A DNA stretch of 64,000 nt from a virus, in the IMG/VR virus record IMGVR_UViG_3300034072_002191, positions 1 through 64,000 of that record. One strand, 5' to 3'. The notes under the pieces are model-generated. The model saw only the letters and a program-made list of their open reading frames with translations. It was not told where the DNA came from and did not search any database. The position numbers and the translations under genes are program-made. Numbering within the stretch: the first letter of the stretch is position 1; every line of letters starts with the position of its first letter. This document shows positions 20,264 through 30,197 of the stretch, piece after piece.

Positions 20264-23200
20264 GATGGCGGCCCCATCCGGACGCGCATGACGTTGTTCG
20301 CATCATAAACCCGCCAGTTGCCGCCGCTGTATTCGGTGCGGTAGCCCCCGGAGGGAGACTCGAAGGTCACCTGGTCGGCACGGAAGCGCAGGCTGCTGAA
20401 ACTGCCGTTGTTCGCCAGCTTGATCCCGGCGATCCGGCCATTCGCGTCGATATTCAGCACCCACTGGCCGAAGACCTGCGCGACATTGTTGTTCAGGGTG
20501 GTGATCGCCGTCTGTTGCGAGCTGATCGTCACGCCCTGCGTCGAAACCGTGCTACTGAGCGATGCGTATTGCTGGCTCACCGTCGAAAGCGCCTGATACG
20601 TTTGGTAGATGCTGGCTTCAGACGAATAGGGCGTGACCGAGGTCCCGCGCTCCAATTTGATCTGACGAACTGCAGCCCCACTTGTGCCGAGGTTAGGCGC
20701 GCTCGTCATATTTGCAGCGACGAACCGCACGCGGCACCAAGCGGTGCCGGCCGGGGATGTCGCATACATGGCGAGATTCTGCCGGTTCACTCCTGGAGTG
20801 TTCCAAAAGGAAGGCTGCGTCACATTCGGCCCCCAGCTGTGGCCCAGCTCGTTGATCTGGTCGGATGCCGAATAGAAGATCAGTTCGAACCGGCAGTAAG
20901 CATTCGCCGATGCGTTCCAGACGTTCGCGTCCCCCGAGAGAACAAGTACCGCGTTCTGCTCCATTGGGATCAAGCCGCTGTCGAGGATAACGATACGCTC
21001 CCCGTCAGCGGTGGCGTTCCCCGAGCCCCAGAAGAAGTAGGAGCCCCAGGAGTCGCGAGCCGTACCCCATCCGCCGACCACATCGTGCCAGCCTTGTGTG
21101 TAACCGGCCTCCCCGCTTCCGTTTGGCGCGAGGTTAGGGTTACCCGCGACCAAGCGCTGCGTGATCTGGGCGACATTGCCCTGGAGCGTGCTGGTTGCCG
21201 ACTGCAGGGAAGAGATGCTCGACCCTTGCGTGGTCATCTGAGATTGCATGGTCACGCGCTGGCCATCCAGCGTGGAGATCGCCTGATACGATTGCGTTAG
21301 CGAAACCTCATTGGAATAGACGGTGGGTACTGGACTGCGTTCGAACTTCGCCTGGCGGACCGCGGCGCCGCTCTGCCCGTCGTTGGTCATGTTGCCGAAG
21401 ATGATCCGGCAGCGCGCCCACATTGCTTGGGTGTGGTTCGGCGACACGCCCGACACCGCCAGGTTCTTGCGATTCTGCCCCGGCGAATTGCCGAACCACA
21501 GGCCCTGCACCGCAGGCCCGCCGTACACAGGGCCGATCTGCTGCGTCATGCCGGCGTCGGCAAAGAAATACACCTCAAGCCGCGCATAGGAGTTGCCCGC
21601 CGCGTTGTAGGCGCTCGCGTCGATCGTGAAGGTAAACGGCAAGCCGGGATCGAACAGAACCGGGTTGTGGTACAGCACCACCGCCCGCTCACCGGAAGTC
21701 TGGGCTCCCGAGCCGTTCCACTGCGCATAGCTTCCCCAGACGTTGCCGGAGATGATCGACCAGGCGCCGATCTCCTGCGACCAAGCCCGCAGGCCGTCCT
21801 CAAAGCCGCCGTTGCCCAGCAGGTTGGGGCTCCCCGCCACCAAGCGGGTCTGCACCGTCGCCATGTCGCCCTGTAGGTTGGACGTGGCCGTCTGAAGCGA
21901 GGAGATCGAGGTCGATTGCGTGCCCAGGGTGGTGCTGAGCTGCGCCACCTGTTCGTTCGCCGTCGTGATCGCGGTGAAGGCTTGCGCGACGGACGCCTCG
22001 TTCGTGTAGGGCGTAGCTGCGGCGCCAAGCTCCAGCTTCACCAGTTGGACGGCCACCTGCCCCGAACTGGGCAGGTTCTGGCCAATGATCCGCACGCGAG
22101 CATTGACGGCACCCGCCGGCGCGGTCCCGGTCACCACGGAGCCGAGGCGATTGCCTGCATCCGCAAAGCCGAGCGGGGCGTTGCGAACCGGCCCGGTCGA
22201 GCCGGAGAGGACATTGCCCGAGGCATCGTACCAGAGAATATCGGCATACATCGACGCCCCGGCTCCGGTAACGCGCCCGCGATAGGAGAGCGTATATTGC
22301 CGGCCGACTGAAACCGGCACGAAGTCGCTGACGATGAACGCCGTGGCAGGCGGATTATTACAAAAGGCGGAGCGGCCCTCGGCGTCGGCCGTAGCTACGC
22401 CCCAGGTCCCTGCGCCGGCGCCCCAGTTGGCGAGGCCGTTTTCGAACCCGCCGTTCTTCACCAGGTTCATGTTTCCGGCTTGGACGGTCTGTGTGAACGT
22501 CGCGAGGTTACCCGCCGTCGTAGAGGCCTGGCTGGTGACGTTCGAGATCTGCGTCCCGTAGGTGGTCAGCAGCTGCCCCTGAGACGTGTTGATGCCCTCG
22601 GCCGAGGTGATCCGCTGCGTCAGATCCGGAATGCTGGTCGTAACCAGGCCGCTCACGCTCCCCTGGAGCTGAGATATGAGGCCCTGGGCTGTAGCAATGT
22701 CCCGCTGCGCCTGGGAGATCGAGGCTTCAAGGGCAGCCCTGGCGGCGGCGACCTGGTCGCGCACCGGTACCACGTTCCCCGATGTGTCCTTCAGCGCATT
22801 GAGGGCCGTGTTGGCCGAGCCCTGCGCGGTGTCGGCGGTGCCCTTCGCGGTATCCGCAGTGGACTGGGCCTGCACCACCGCCGCTTGCAAGTTCACGACG
22901 GTCGAGCCGTCGCCGAACACAACGTCGGTCGCCAGCACGATCCCGGCCAAGGCATCGCGGGTCATGACATGCTGGTTGCGCCGATAGCCAAGCCGACGGC
23001 GCGAGACGGGACGGAAGGTCGCCTTGCGGGTCACATCTACGCTGCGCGCCCGCACCACGGGCGTCCCCCATGCCCATTCGCGCAGAATGATCCCGCCGGC
23101 ATCTAGCACCCACATCAGCGACACATCGCTCAGCAGCGCGTCGAGAGCGGCGGCAGCCGTCCCATTCTCATCCGCCGCGACCCAGCCCACTTCGGCCGGC

Positions 23201-24090
23201 CGGGCCGCGACCGCCGCCGCCACTGTGCCGGCGGCGAAGGGAATGGCGGACACGGTCGCGGCGATGCGTTCGGCAATTGCCGGCGCCGTCTCGACATAGG
23301 TCGCGCCAATCTCGCCCTTGATGTCAGCGCAGAGCGAGCCGGCCGGCTGGGTCCACCACTTCACACAGGCGATCGAGGGGCACACGACGCCGCCGCCCTG
23401 CGGCGCCACTGCCGCCTGAAGCGCCGCCCAGGTGGCCGCGATCGACCCTTGCCAGGCCAGCAGCGTCAGGGTGGCGGCATTGGCCCCCTTGTCTCGCACG
23501 GCCGAAAACTCGGCCCACTGGCGCGAGGGGTCACCAAAGCAATAGATCTGCCGCGCTGCATCGATGCACTCGCCTTCCAAGTTCCACACCCGGCCCCATG
23601 CGCGCCGCTTGATCTTCCCCTGCCACTCCACCGGTCCCTCGATGCCGCCGGTGCCCGCGAACCGCGAGGTAAGGATCGGCTTCTTCAGGTCTGCCGCCGG
23701 GTCGGAAAGGCTCAGTGTCAGCACGCCGTCGTCTGTGCTGACGTCGATCACCTTGCCCGAGGTGATCTCCGCTGGGCTTGGCGCTTCGCCGAAGCGAACG
23801 GTCATCGCCGCGTCCAGCCAGTGTAGGCCGGCGAGCTCCGCCAGCGCGGCCGAGCTGCTTGGCGCCCAGCGTACGGTCATCGCCTGGGGCACGCTGCCGC
23901 CGCCCAGATCCTTGCCGTCGAACTCGGTGGAGCTGACGATCGTCGGCAGGCCGGCCAGGCCGCGCCGCCAATGCTGCCCCAGATAGAAAGAGGGCTCGGA
24001 GCCGCCGGCGCCGGAGAGCCGCGTCGTCACCACCGCACCCGTCGTGGCCGATCGCGGGCTGGCTTCGATCAGGATAAGGGGGGCGGCCAT
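20260..24090 (-). CDS. Large tail-tip/host-specificity protein with repeated modules
   Basis: 1276 residues. The first 400 form a globular domain typical of tail hub proteins (GSEPSFYLGQHWRRGLAGLP). Residues about 400-530 are coiled coil (TADTAKGTADTAQGSANTA). Three modules then follow, each opening with an N-L-x-x-N-G-(G/S)-x-E signature (NLVKNGGFENGLANWG, NLLGNGGFEDGLRAWS, NLAPNGSGEAGYTQGW) and ending before a coiled-coil linker; they look like carbohydrate-binding sandwiches. It probably carries the receptor-binding function. Translational overlap with the tape-measure gene. Confidence 0.8.
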   Translation of the reverse strand: MAAPLILIEASPRSATTGAVVTTRLSGAGGSEPSFYLGQHWRRGLAGLPTIVSSTEFDGKDLGGGSVPQAMTVRWAPSSSAALAELAGLHWLDAAMTVRFGEAPSPAEITSGKVIDVSTDDGVLTLSLSDPAADLKKPILTSRFAGTGGIEGPVEWQGKIKRRAWGRVWNLEGECIDAARQIYCFGDPSRQWAEFSAVRDKGANAATLTLLAWQGSIAATWAALQAAVAPQGGGVVCPSIACVKWWTQPAGSLCADIKGEIGATYVETAPAIAERIAATVSAIPFAAGTVAAAVAARPAEVGWVAADENGTAAAALDALLSDVSLMWVLDAGGIILREWAWGTPVVRARSVDVTRKATFRPVSRRRLGYRRNQHVMTRDALAGIVLATDVVFGDGSTVVNLQAAVVQAQSTADTAKGTADTAQGSANTALNALKDTSGNVVPVRDQVAAARAALEASISQAQRDIATAQGLISQLQGSVSGLVTTSIPDLTQRITSAEGINTSQGQLLTTYGTQISNVTSQASTTAGNLATFTQTVQAGNMNLVKNGGFENGLANWGAGAGTWGVATADAEGRSAFCNNPPATAFIVSDFVPVSVGRQYTLSYRGRVTGAGASMYADILWYDASGNVLSGSTGPVRNAPLGFADAGNRLGSVVTGTAPAGAVNARVRIIGQNLPSSGQVAVQLVKLELGAAATPYTNEASVAQAFTAITTANEQVAQLSTTLGTQSTSISSLQTATSNLQGDMATVQTRLVAGSPNLLGNGGFEDGLRAWSQEIGAWSIISGNVWGSYAQWNGSGAQTSGERAVVLYHNPVLFDPGLPFTFTIDASAYNAAGNSYARLEVYFFADAGMTQQIGPVYGGPAVQGLWFGNSPGQNRKNLAVSGVSPNHTQAMWARCRIIFGNMTNDGQSGAAVRQAKFERSPVPTVYSNEVSLTQSYQAISTLDGQRVTMQSQMTTQGSSISSLQSATSTLQGNVAQITQRLVAGNPNLAPNGSGEAGYTQGWHDVVGGWGTARDSWGSYFFWGSGNATADGERIVILDSGLIPMEQNAVLVLSGDANVWNASANAYCRFELIFYSASDQINELGHSWGPNVTQPSFWNTPGVNRQNLAMYATSPAGTAWCRVRFVAANMTSAPNLGTSGAAVRQIKLERGTSVTPYSSEASIYQTYQALSTVSQQYASLSSTVSTQGVTISSQQTAITTLNNNVAQVFGQWVLNIDANGRIAGIKLANNGSFSSLRFRADQVTFESPSGGYRTEYSGGNWRVYDANNVMRVRMGPPS

Positions 24091-27000
24091 CAGCTCGTCC
24101 TCGCCAGTTGGAGCAACCGCGCCACGTCACTGTCGGACACGCTCTTCCCCAGCAAATCGACGGCCTTCTTCAGCGTCGCCAGGATCTGCTCGTTCTGGGC
24201 GATGACCTTCGCGTTCTGGTCGTTGTTCTCGTCCAGGGCGGCATTGGTGGCGGTAAGCGCGGGATCGCTCGCACGCTGTTGCGCGGCGCTGACATCGGCA
24301 TTGACCTTGGCGATCGCGGCACGGGCCTGGTCGACGATCGCCGCGCGGTCGACCGCAAACCCGCCGGTCGTGCCATAGACTTCCTTCGATACCGAATTGA
24401 GCTGCTCGTACAGCGACGCGAGCTTGTCGCCTGCGCCATCGACGCCCGCCTGGACGTCGGCCTGTGCCTTTGTGATCGAATCGAGCAGGGCCGTGCGTCG
24501 ATCGACGGCCGAGCCCTCGAACATCGATCCGGAGGTCAGTTCGTCGACCAGGCGTTTCAGGGAACCGACCTGCTGATCCATCAACTTGTCGGTAAGCGCT
24601 ACCCGCTCCTTGGCATTCGCCGCCTCCACCTGGACGATGTCGAAGCCATATTCCCGCGCGATGCGCAGCCGATCCGCGGCTTCCTTCTCGAAGGCCTTGA
24701 ACGACTTGGTCAACTGGCCCGAAACGCCGCCCAGCAGATCCTCGACATTGCTGACCTTCAGCGCCTCCTGCATTGCCTTGTCGATGTCGCTGGACGATCC
24801 CAGCGCCTTCTGGACCGCGCCTGACAGCCCCTTGATCGCACCATCGGAAATCGCGTTTGCGATGGCCGCTCGAACTGCGCCATCGGCATCGTTGTTGTCG
24901 AACTTCAGGACGCCGTCGCGGTCGCCATATTTCCCGCCGACGCTGGTGCCGCCCGAGGGATCGACCCGGTAGCTGTCCTTGTACTTGTTGATGCTGACCG
25001 CAAAGCTGCCGACGTCGGCGCCGAGCGTGCTGGCGATCTTGCTGAGCGCGCCCTGGACGCTACCGGCGAGGTTGCCGAGATCCGTCTTCACCTCGGCCGA
25101 GTTGCCGCTGACGTTGGCCTTCTGATCGACGCTGGTGATCTGCGCCGACCCGCGCGGCGTCGACTTGAAGAGGTTGCCGACCAGGCCGCCAAGCACGGAA
25201 CCGATGATGTCGCCGCCGGGGATCGGGATGAAGCTGCCGATGGCGCCGCCGATCTGGGCACCGGTGCCGCTCATCTTGATGCCGAGGGCGTTCCCGAGGC
25301 CGGCCACCATCGAGCCCGTCGCGGCGCCGGACAGACCCTTGCCGATGTTCTCGCCGGCGAACTTGCCGATCGAGCCGCCGATATTCTTGGCCGTTTCCTT
25401 GTTCGTGAAGATGCTGGCGATCGACGTGGCGATGCCCCCGGTCGCCTTCGCGATCAGGGAGTCCGGGGTCATGGCCTCCTTGCGCTTGCCGGTGACGACG
25501 ATCTCGGGATTGAGGTTGGCAGCAATAGCGTCGCCGATCTTGGTCCCGATCTGGACCGTCCCGGCGCCGCCGGCACTGGAACTGACTGCGCCGGCGGCCG
25601 ACGATGCGGACCGCGCCAGGCTGTCCAGCGCCTGCGTCGTGCGACCGGTGGACGCGGTGACCTGGTCGACGGATGCCGCCATCCGAGCCGATGCGTCCTT
25701 GATGACGCTGGTCCCGTTCGCCTGATCCTTCAGGTCGCGGAACATGTCGCCGAATAGATCCTCGAAGAGCTTCTGGCCCTTCAGCGTGGCGAAGGCATCG
25801 AGCAGCTTGCCGGGTGTCTTGATGAACTGCCCGAGGTCGCCCCGTACCCACGCCTGGGTGGCCTCCCGGACCGCGCCCTCGACCGAGGAAACAGCGTCGA
25901 CATAGATCTGGGTTTTCTGGCGAAGAACGTCCACCTCGCGCTGTTCCGCGCGGAGAGCTTGGACCGACGCTAGGATTGCTTCTTTCTGATCCTCACGCAG
26001 GGGGCGCAGGTTCTTCTCCAGCGAATAGACCGTCCGGAGCGCCTCGGCCTGGTCGGTCTGGCCCCGTGCCTGGAGCTGGAGGATTGCGAGGGACTGCTGC
26101 TGCCCGATGATGAAGTCATTGTATGGCCGAACCAGGCCGGCTTCGATTTTGCCCTTCGCCTCGTCGAGCCGCTTTCCGAATGCGTCGAAGTCGGCCTGAT
26201 CGATCAAGCCGGCGGAGAGCATCCCTTTCTTCTTGCCGAGGATGCCATCCAGCGCCCCAATCGCCTTGGCAGCCTTGTCGGCGAGAGTCTCCGGTGCTGC
26301 GAAAGCCTCCTCGATCGAACGCAGCAGGCCCGTCTCCACGGTCTGCTTTGCATCCTTGGCACTGACAATCAGGGCCTCGAAGTTCGGCGGCTTTTTCCGG
26401 CTGAGATCGTCGATCAGGTCATCGAGCTGGCGGACGGCCTTGTCTGCTTGCTGCACCGCCGGCGGCGTCTGGCTGAACGCTTCCGTGATCGAGGCGATGC
26501 GATCGGCGGTATCGCGGCCGAACTCGTCGAGCGATGCCGTGGACTTCGGCTTCTTCGGCTTCGTCGTTTTGTACGGCTTCAGCGGATCGGCAACCCCTTT
26601 GCCGTCGACAGCGTCCCGCGCCATCCGCGCCGCAGCCTGGTCGTTCAGCGCTTGGGGAAGCGTGAACAATTCTTGCTTCAACGCGATGATCTGCTCGGTC
26701 GTGTAGCCGGCCAGCTTGCCCGCCTGAGCCATGCTGTCGACACGCTGACGGATTGCCGTGGCATCCATCTTGCCGGTGAGAACTTCATCCCGAAGCGCAC
26801 GAAGCGGCGCGGTCTCCTGCGAGATCGCGGCCTGCTGGCGCGTGCTGCCGGAGCCGCCGCCATAGCTGGCGCCGGGATTATCGGCGAGGTAGCCGCCGAT
26901 CGTGGTAAGCAGGCCAGGCTTGCCGAGGCCGCCGATCCTATCCCTGGCTGCCTTCTCATCCTGCTGCCCCTTCAGCAGCATAGCCTCGGCCTGCAGGCGG

Positions 27001-27902
27001 ATCGTCTCCCGCAGCTCGGCATTGTGGCTTTTGAACTTGCCGGTGTTGAGATCGATGACCTTGCCGAGCAGGGACTGGGCGTTGCCGAAGGCATCCGCCG
27101 CCTTCGCAGCCTTCTCCAGGTTGTCCTGTAGCTCAGCAGCCTCGTTCTTCGTGTCGAGCAGCTTGGTGACGAACGGCCCGAGGATCATCGTAGCGCTGAG
27201 GATTACGGCACCCCAGGGCGAGCCGAGGAACTGCGCCGTCTTACCGATAGCGCCACCGACACCCATCTGTTCGACGGCGAGCGCAGTCTGCCCTGCCTGC
27301 ACGGAAAAGGCGCGCAGCACGCTTTCGGCCGTGAAACCGGACATCGAGATCATCAAGCCCATGTCCTGGAACTGCTGGCCCAGCATGCGCGCGCCCAGCG
27401 CCTGTTCGCCCATGCTGCGGACATTGGTGCCGCCGGCGCGCTCGACCCGCTGCTGCGCCTCGACGACGCCAAGCTTGGCGGCTGCCAGACTCCCTTCGGC
27501 CGATGCGAGCGCGCGCGCGGCCGCCTGCTGTTCGCTGGCGCTGGCGGTCGTGGCCTGGGCGGCGCGTTCCTGCGCCTGCGCCCAGGCGATCGCCGCGGCT
27601 TCCAGCTTCTTCTCTGCGATCGTGAGCTGTTGCGACTCGCGGCTCAGGCCCGAGACCGTCCCGGTGAGCTGCTGGACGGTGAGGCCTGCGCGCTCCAGCT
27701 CCGCAGCCACGGTATCGGCTGCGGAGCTGGTCTTGCGCAGTTCGTTGCCGAGAGCCTCGGTCGCGGTTTCGGCGACAGCCTCAGCCGCGCCGAGATCCTT
27801 CGCCGCGCCCGAGGTCTTGTTGAGGTCGCTTGTAAGGTCGCTCAGCGCCTTCTGAGCGCCCTCGGTGTCACCGGTGATGATCAGGCCGGTCCGCAATGTC
27901 AT
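24090..27902 (-). CDS. Tape-measure protein
   Basis: 1270 residues: long N-terminal coiled coil (to about residue 170), hydrophobic helices (WGAVILSATMILGPFVTKLL near 240, Gly-rich hydrophobic stretches near 880-930) and a long helical C-terminal part. Size, composition and position after the tail chaperones identify it. At about 1.5 angstrom per residue it predicts a tail of roughly 190 nm, so the Mu-like phage should be a siphovirus with a long flexible tail. Confidence 0.88.
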   Translation of the reverse strand: MTLRTGLIITGDTEGAQKALSDLTSDLNKTSGAAKDLGAAEAVAETATEALGNELRKTSSAADTVAAELERAGLTVQQLTGTVSGLSRESQQLTIAEKKLEAAAIAWAQAQERAAQATTASASEQQAAARALASAEGSLAAAKLGVVEAQQRVERAGGTNVRSMGEQALGARMLGQQFQDMGLMISMSGFTAESVLRAFSVQAGQTALAVEQMGVGGAIGKTAQFLGSPWGAVILSATMILGPFVTKLLDTKNEAAELQDNLEKAAKAADAFGNAQSLLGKVIDLNTGKFKSHNAELRETIRLQAEAMLLKGQQDEKAARDRIGGLGKPGLLTTIGGYLADNPGASYGGGSGSTRQQAAISQETAPLRALRDEVLTGKMDATAIRQRVDSMAQAGKLAGYTTEQIIALKQELFTLPQALNDQAAARMARDAVDGKGVADPLKPYKTTKPKKPKSTASLDEFGRDTADRIASITEAFSQTPPAVQQADKAVRQLDDLIDDLSRKKPPNFEALIVSAKDAKQTVETGLLRSIEEAFAAPETLADKAAKAIGALDGILGKKKGMLSAGLIDQADFDAFGKRLDEAKGKIEAGLVRPYNDFIIGQQQSLAILQLQARGQTDQAEALRTVYSLEKNLRPLREDQKEAILASVQALRAEQREVDVLRQKTQIYVDAVSSVEGAVREATQAWVRGDLGQFIKTPGKLLDAFATLKGQKLFEDLFGDMFRDLKDQANGTSVIKDASARMAASVDQVTASTGRTTQALDSLARSASSAAGAVSSSAGGAGTVQIGTKIGDAIAANLNPEIVVTGKRKEAMTPDSLIAKATGGIATSIASIFTNKETAKNIGGSIGKFAGENIGKGLSGAATGSMVAGLGNALGIKMSGTGAQIGGAIGSFIPIPGGDIIGSVLGGLVGNLFKSTPRGSAQITSVDQKANVSGNSAEVKTDLGNLAGSVQGALSKIASTLGADVGSFAVSINKYKDSYRVDPSGGTSVGGKYGDRDGVLKFDNNDADGAVRAAIANAISDGAIKGLSGAVQKALGSSSDIDKAMQEALKVSNVEDLLGGVSGQLTKSFKAFEKEAADRLRIAREYGFDIVQVEAANAKERVALTDKLMDQQVGSLKRLVDELTSGSMFEGSAVDRRTALLDSITKAQADVQAGVDGAGDKLASLYEQLNSVSKEVYGTTGGFAVDRAAIVDQARAAIAKVNADVSAAQQRASDPALTATNAALDENNDQNAKVIAQNEQILATLKKAVDLLGKSVSDSDVARLLQLARTS

Positions 27903-27909
27903 GGCCTGG

Positions 27910-28601
27910 TTACCCCTTCACGCCGTTCAGCGCGTCACGAGCAGCGCGCTCCATGATCTGAATGCCCGCCCAAAGGCGGGGTGTGACCGTGATCCCCGAT
28001 CCATCGAGACCTGCGCGCGCGGCCGAATAGTCGAGCCCCATCCAGTAGATCGTGCCGTCAAGGCCGCGTGCGATCGCGCGCCATTGGGTGGAGACGGAGA
28101 AGAACGCCAAGGCGATGTCCCAATTCCGCCGCCACACCTCGAACTTGCCTCCCGCCTGCGCGGCGCCCTCGATGCGCAACGCCAGTTCTTCGAGGCCGTC
28201 TCGCCGCGCGTCGGCGGCAGCCTCGCTATAGTCCGCCGCGCCACCCGTCGCCCAGGTCCGCGCGGCTTCCTTCAGTTTCCCTCCGCCGCCATGTTGACGG
28301 CGTCGAAATAACCGCGCGTAATTGCTCGCCGCGCCCAGGGCAGGCGGATTACCTGGTCCCGGACCTTGTCCGAATAGAGCACCGGCTGCTGCTTATCGTC
28401 GACCAGGTCGTCGAGGCTGGCGACGATGCGGCGCAGGAAGTCTGTCGAGCCTGTCACCGTATCGAGATCGAAGGTCTCGAACTCCTCGCCATCGACGATG
28501 CGATAGGTGACCTTGAAGGACTGCTTCTCGTGCCCGCCGTCGATCGGCGTCATCGCGGTGACGGTGTGGGTGAAGGTGGGTTCGTTGGTGACGACGAACA
28601 T
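27910..28601 (-). CDS. GT fusion: tail assembly chaperone made by -1 frameshift
   Basis: The G frame (28601 to 28272) has a canonical slippery heptamer, GGGAAAC, immediately before its TGA. Slipping back one base continues through CTG AAG GAA into a 121-codon extension that ends at 27910, giving a product of about 230 residues. That extension has no ATG or GTG in the expected place and contains YWMGLDYSAARAGL and LWAGIQIMERAARDAL. A G/GT pair upstream of the tape measure is the rule in long-tailed phages. GT would recruit the tape measure and tail tube. Confidence 0.75.
28272..28601 (-). CDS. Tail assembly chaperone G
   Basis: 109 residues ending at the TGA right after the slippery site. Beta-rich N-terminus (TFTHTVTAMTPIDGGHEKQS) and acidic helices. 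It starts at the ATG at 28601 behind AGAAAGG. It lies between the tail-tube and tape-measure genes, the standard chaperone position. Zero-frame product of the G/GT pair. Confidence 0.7.
   Translation of the reverse strand: MFVVTNEPTFTHTVTAMTPIDGGHEKQSFKVTYRIVDGEEFETFDLDTVTGSTDFLRRIVASLDDLVDDKQQPVLYSDKVRDQVIRLPWARRAITRGYFDAVNMAAEGN
28275..28281 (-). other. -1 ribosomal frameshift site GGGAAAC
   Basis: On the minus strand the heptamer reads G GGA AAC in the G frame (X XXY YYZ form) and the next codon is the TGA stop. After slippage the -1 frame is open for 121 codons. The position matches lambda G/GT-type programmed frameshifting. Confidence 0.75.
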
Positions 28602-28627
28602 GCTGCTGAACCTTTCTCTGCGAAACT

Positions 28628-29563
28628 TTAGGTGAGGGAGATCGACCACTGGTCGTTGCCCGCCGCGCTGGGCAGCGGCACGAAGGTCAGCGGCCATTCG
28701 ACCACGCCCTGCTGATTATCGAGCCCGCTGGGTCGCTGCTGGACGGCACGCGGCAGCGAGATCGCCACGCGGCGGCCGGCGACGGTTCCATGCGAAAGCG
28801 CGATCGCCTGGCGGGGCTTCGGCGAGATCGACATCTGATAGGGGTTGTACGTCGCCATCGGCACGGCCTCGACCGTCACCGACGCGGTCTCGCTACGGTC
28901 GACGATGGCGATTTCCTCGCGACCGACCAGCATGCGCGGCTGCACATCATTGCCCAGGTTCAGGCCGAACTGCCGCAGCACGAACGAGACGCCTCCGATC
29001 GTGAACGTAGGCGTGTTCGTCTTGCTCGCAACCTGCGGCTCCTGGAAGCTGCTCAGGTCAATGGCTGGGGCGGCCTGATCGCTCGGGATGGTGAAAAGAC
29101 CCGTCAGGGTCACCCGCACGCCGGGGACGCCCTGCGCCGTCACGGTCAGTTCGCCGGTGCCCCGGCAGCCCGTCATCACGTAGCGCGTGGGGCCGACGAA
29201 GAAATAGATCGAGCCGGACTCGTGGTTGGCGCTGACCGGCGAATAGGTGACGCTCGTGGTGGCCACGATCACCTCGGCGACGCCAAGCATTCGCATCAGC
29301 ATCGACCAGCCTGGCGCCGTGCCAGCCGTGCCCGAACCGACCAGCTCGAAGGTCCCGGTCAGCACGGCGCGCAGGCCGGCCGCAATCGTGTCCTGGGCGC
29401 CCATGTACGGCAGCTCGATGTTGCGGGAGACGTCGTCGCCCTCCATCGGCTGGAACGACACGTCGGTCAGCAGCACCGCGTTCGCGGCGACCGGCGCCGC
29501 ATCGGTGCCGTAGGTCGTTTCCTTTTTGACCAGGATCGTCTTCGACTTCCAGAAGATCGGCAT
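28628..29563 (-). CDS. Major tail tube protein
   Basis: 311 residues, beta-rich. It starts with FWKSKTILVKKETTYGTDAA, typical of tail tube proteins of this phage group (long T-Y-G-T-D opening), and contains GTFELVGSGTAGTAPGW. It lies between the head-tail connector genes and the tail chaperone, as expected. Confidence 0.8.
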   Translation of the reverse strand: MPIFWKSKTILVKKETTYGTDAAPVAANAVLLTDVSFQPMEGDDVSRNIELPYMGAQDTIAAGLRAVLTGTFELVGSGTAGTAPGWSMLMRMLGVAEVIVATTSVTYSPVSANHESGSIYFFVGPTRYVMTGCRGTGELTVTAQGVPGVRVTLTGLFTIPSDQAAPAIDLSSFQEPQVASKTNTPTFTIGGVSFVLRQFGLNLGNDVQPRMLVGREEIAIVDRSETASVTVEAVPMATYNPYQMSISPKPRQAIALSHGTVAGRRVAISLPRAVQQRPSGLDNQQGVVEWPLTFVPLPSAAGNDQWSISLT

Positions 29564-29565
29564 GG

Positions 29566-29766
29566 TCAGTCCTCCACTTTGGTGAGTTCACCCGTCGCGG
29601 GATCGCGCAGGTATCGGCCGCCCTCACTCGGGGTGGTCGCGGCCGGTGCCGGTGTGTCGGGCTCGGCCTGGGGCTCCGCTGCCGCCGGCGGCGTATCGTC
29701 CACCGGCCGCTCAGCCGGGGTGGACGCCTCAGCAACGCCTTCGGCGGTGCTCACAACCTTCTTCAT
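29566..29766 (-). CDS. Small acidic Pro/Ala-rich protein
   Basis: 66 residues, about half Ala, Pro, Glu and Asp, ending GGRYLRDPATGELTKVED. Probably disordered. Its counterpart is often found just before the tail tube gene in Mu-like phages. Function unknown. ATGA overlap with the upstream gene. Confidence 0.5.
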   Translation of the reverse strand: MKKVVSTAEGVAEASTPAERPVDDTPPAAAEPQAEPDTPAPAATTPSEGGRYLRDPATGELTKVED

Positions 29767-30197
29767 CGTGCGATCCTCAATTGGTCATCCAGGACAAAAT
29801 CGAGCTGATAGGTCGCGGCACCGCCGGCCAGGCTCACCAGCTCGCCCCGCGCGAGCCGATAGACACCGGGCACGTCGGCCGGCCCCCAGCCTGCGACCGC
29901 GCCGATCACGCCCTCGATCAGCCGCTCCAGTTCATCCTCGACGGCTTCGCCCAGCGGGTCGGCGGCCGAGCGAACGACCAGGACGACGCCGAGGAACCGG
30001 TCGACGCTCTGGCGATACAGGCCCGTTGCCGCGTCGGCCGCGCCGCCGCGCAGCCCGAGCGTCAGCAGGAACGCCGCCGGCGTGAACTGCGGCAGCGCAT
30101 TGCGCGCCATCGCGTCGGAGAGTTGCGTGGTGGTGCCGATGCGGCCCGCCAGCGCAGGGCACGCGGCAGCAATCCGCGCTTTCACAGCCTCGCTCAA
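29763..30197 (-). CDS. Gp37-like tail completion/terminator protein
   Basis: 144 residues. RFLGVVLVVRSAADPLGEAV followed by helices and a beta C-terminus matches the Gp37/DUF1834 family of Mu-like phages that caps the tail at the head-facing end. It is encoded between the gp36-like connector and the tail tube. ATGA overlaps on both sides. Confidence 0.7.
   Translation of the reverse strand: MSEAVKARIAAACPALAGRIGTTTQLSDAMARNALPQFTPAAFLLTLGLRGGAADAATGLYRQSVDRFLGVVLVVRSAADPLGEAVEDELERLIEGVIGAVAGWGPADVPGVYRLARGELVSLAGGAATYQLDFVLDDQLRIAR

Noticed and set aside
28790-30085. 431-codon plus-strand frame
   Set aside because: His/Arg/Gly-rich shadow of the tail-tube and connector genes on the other strand, typical of high-GC antisense frames.
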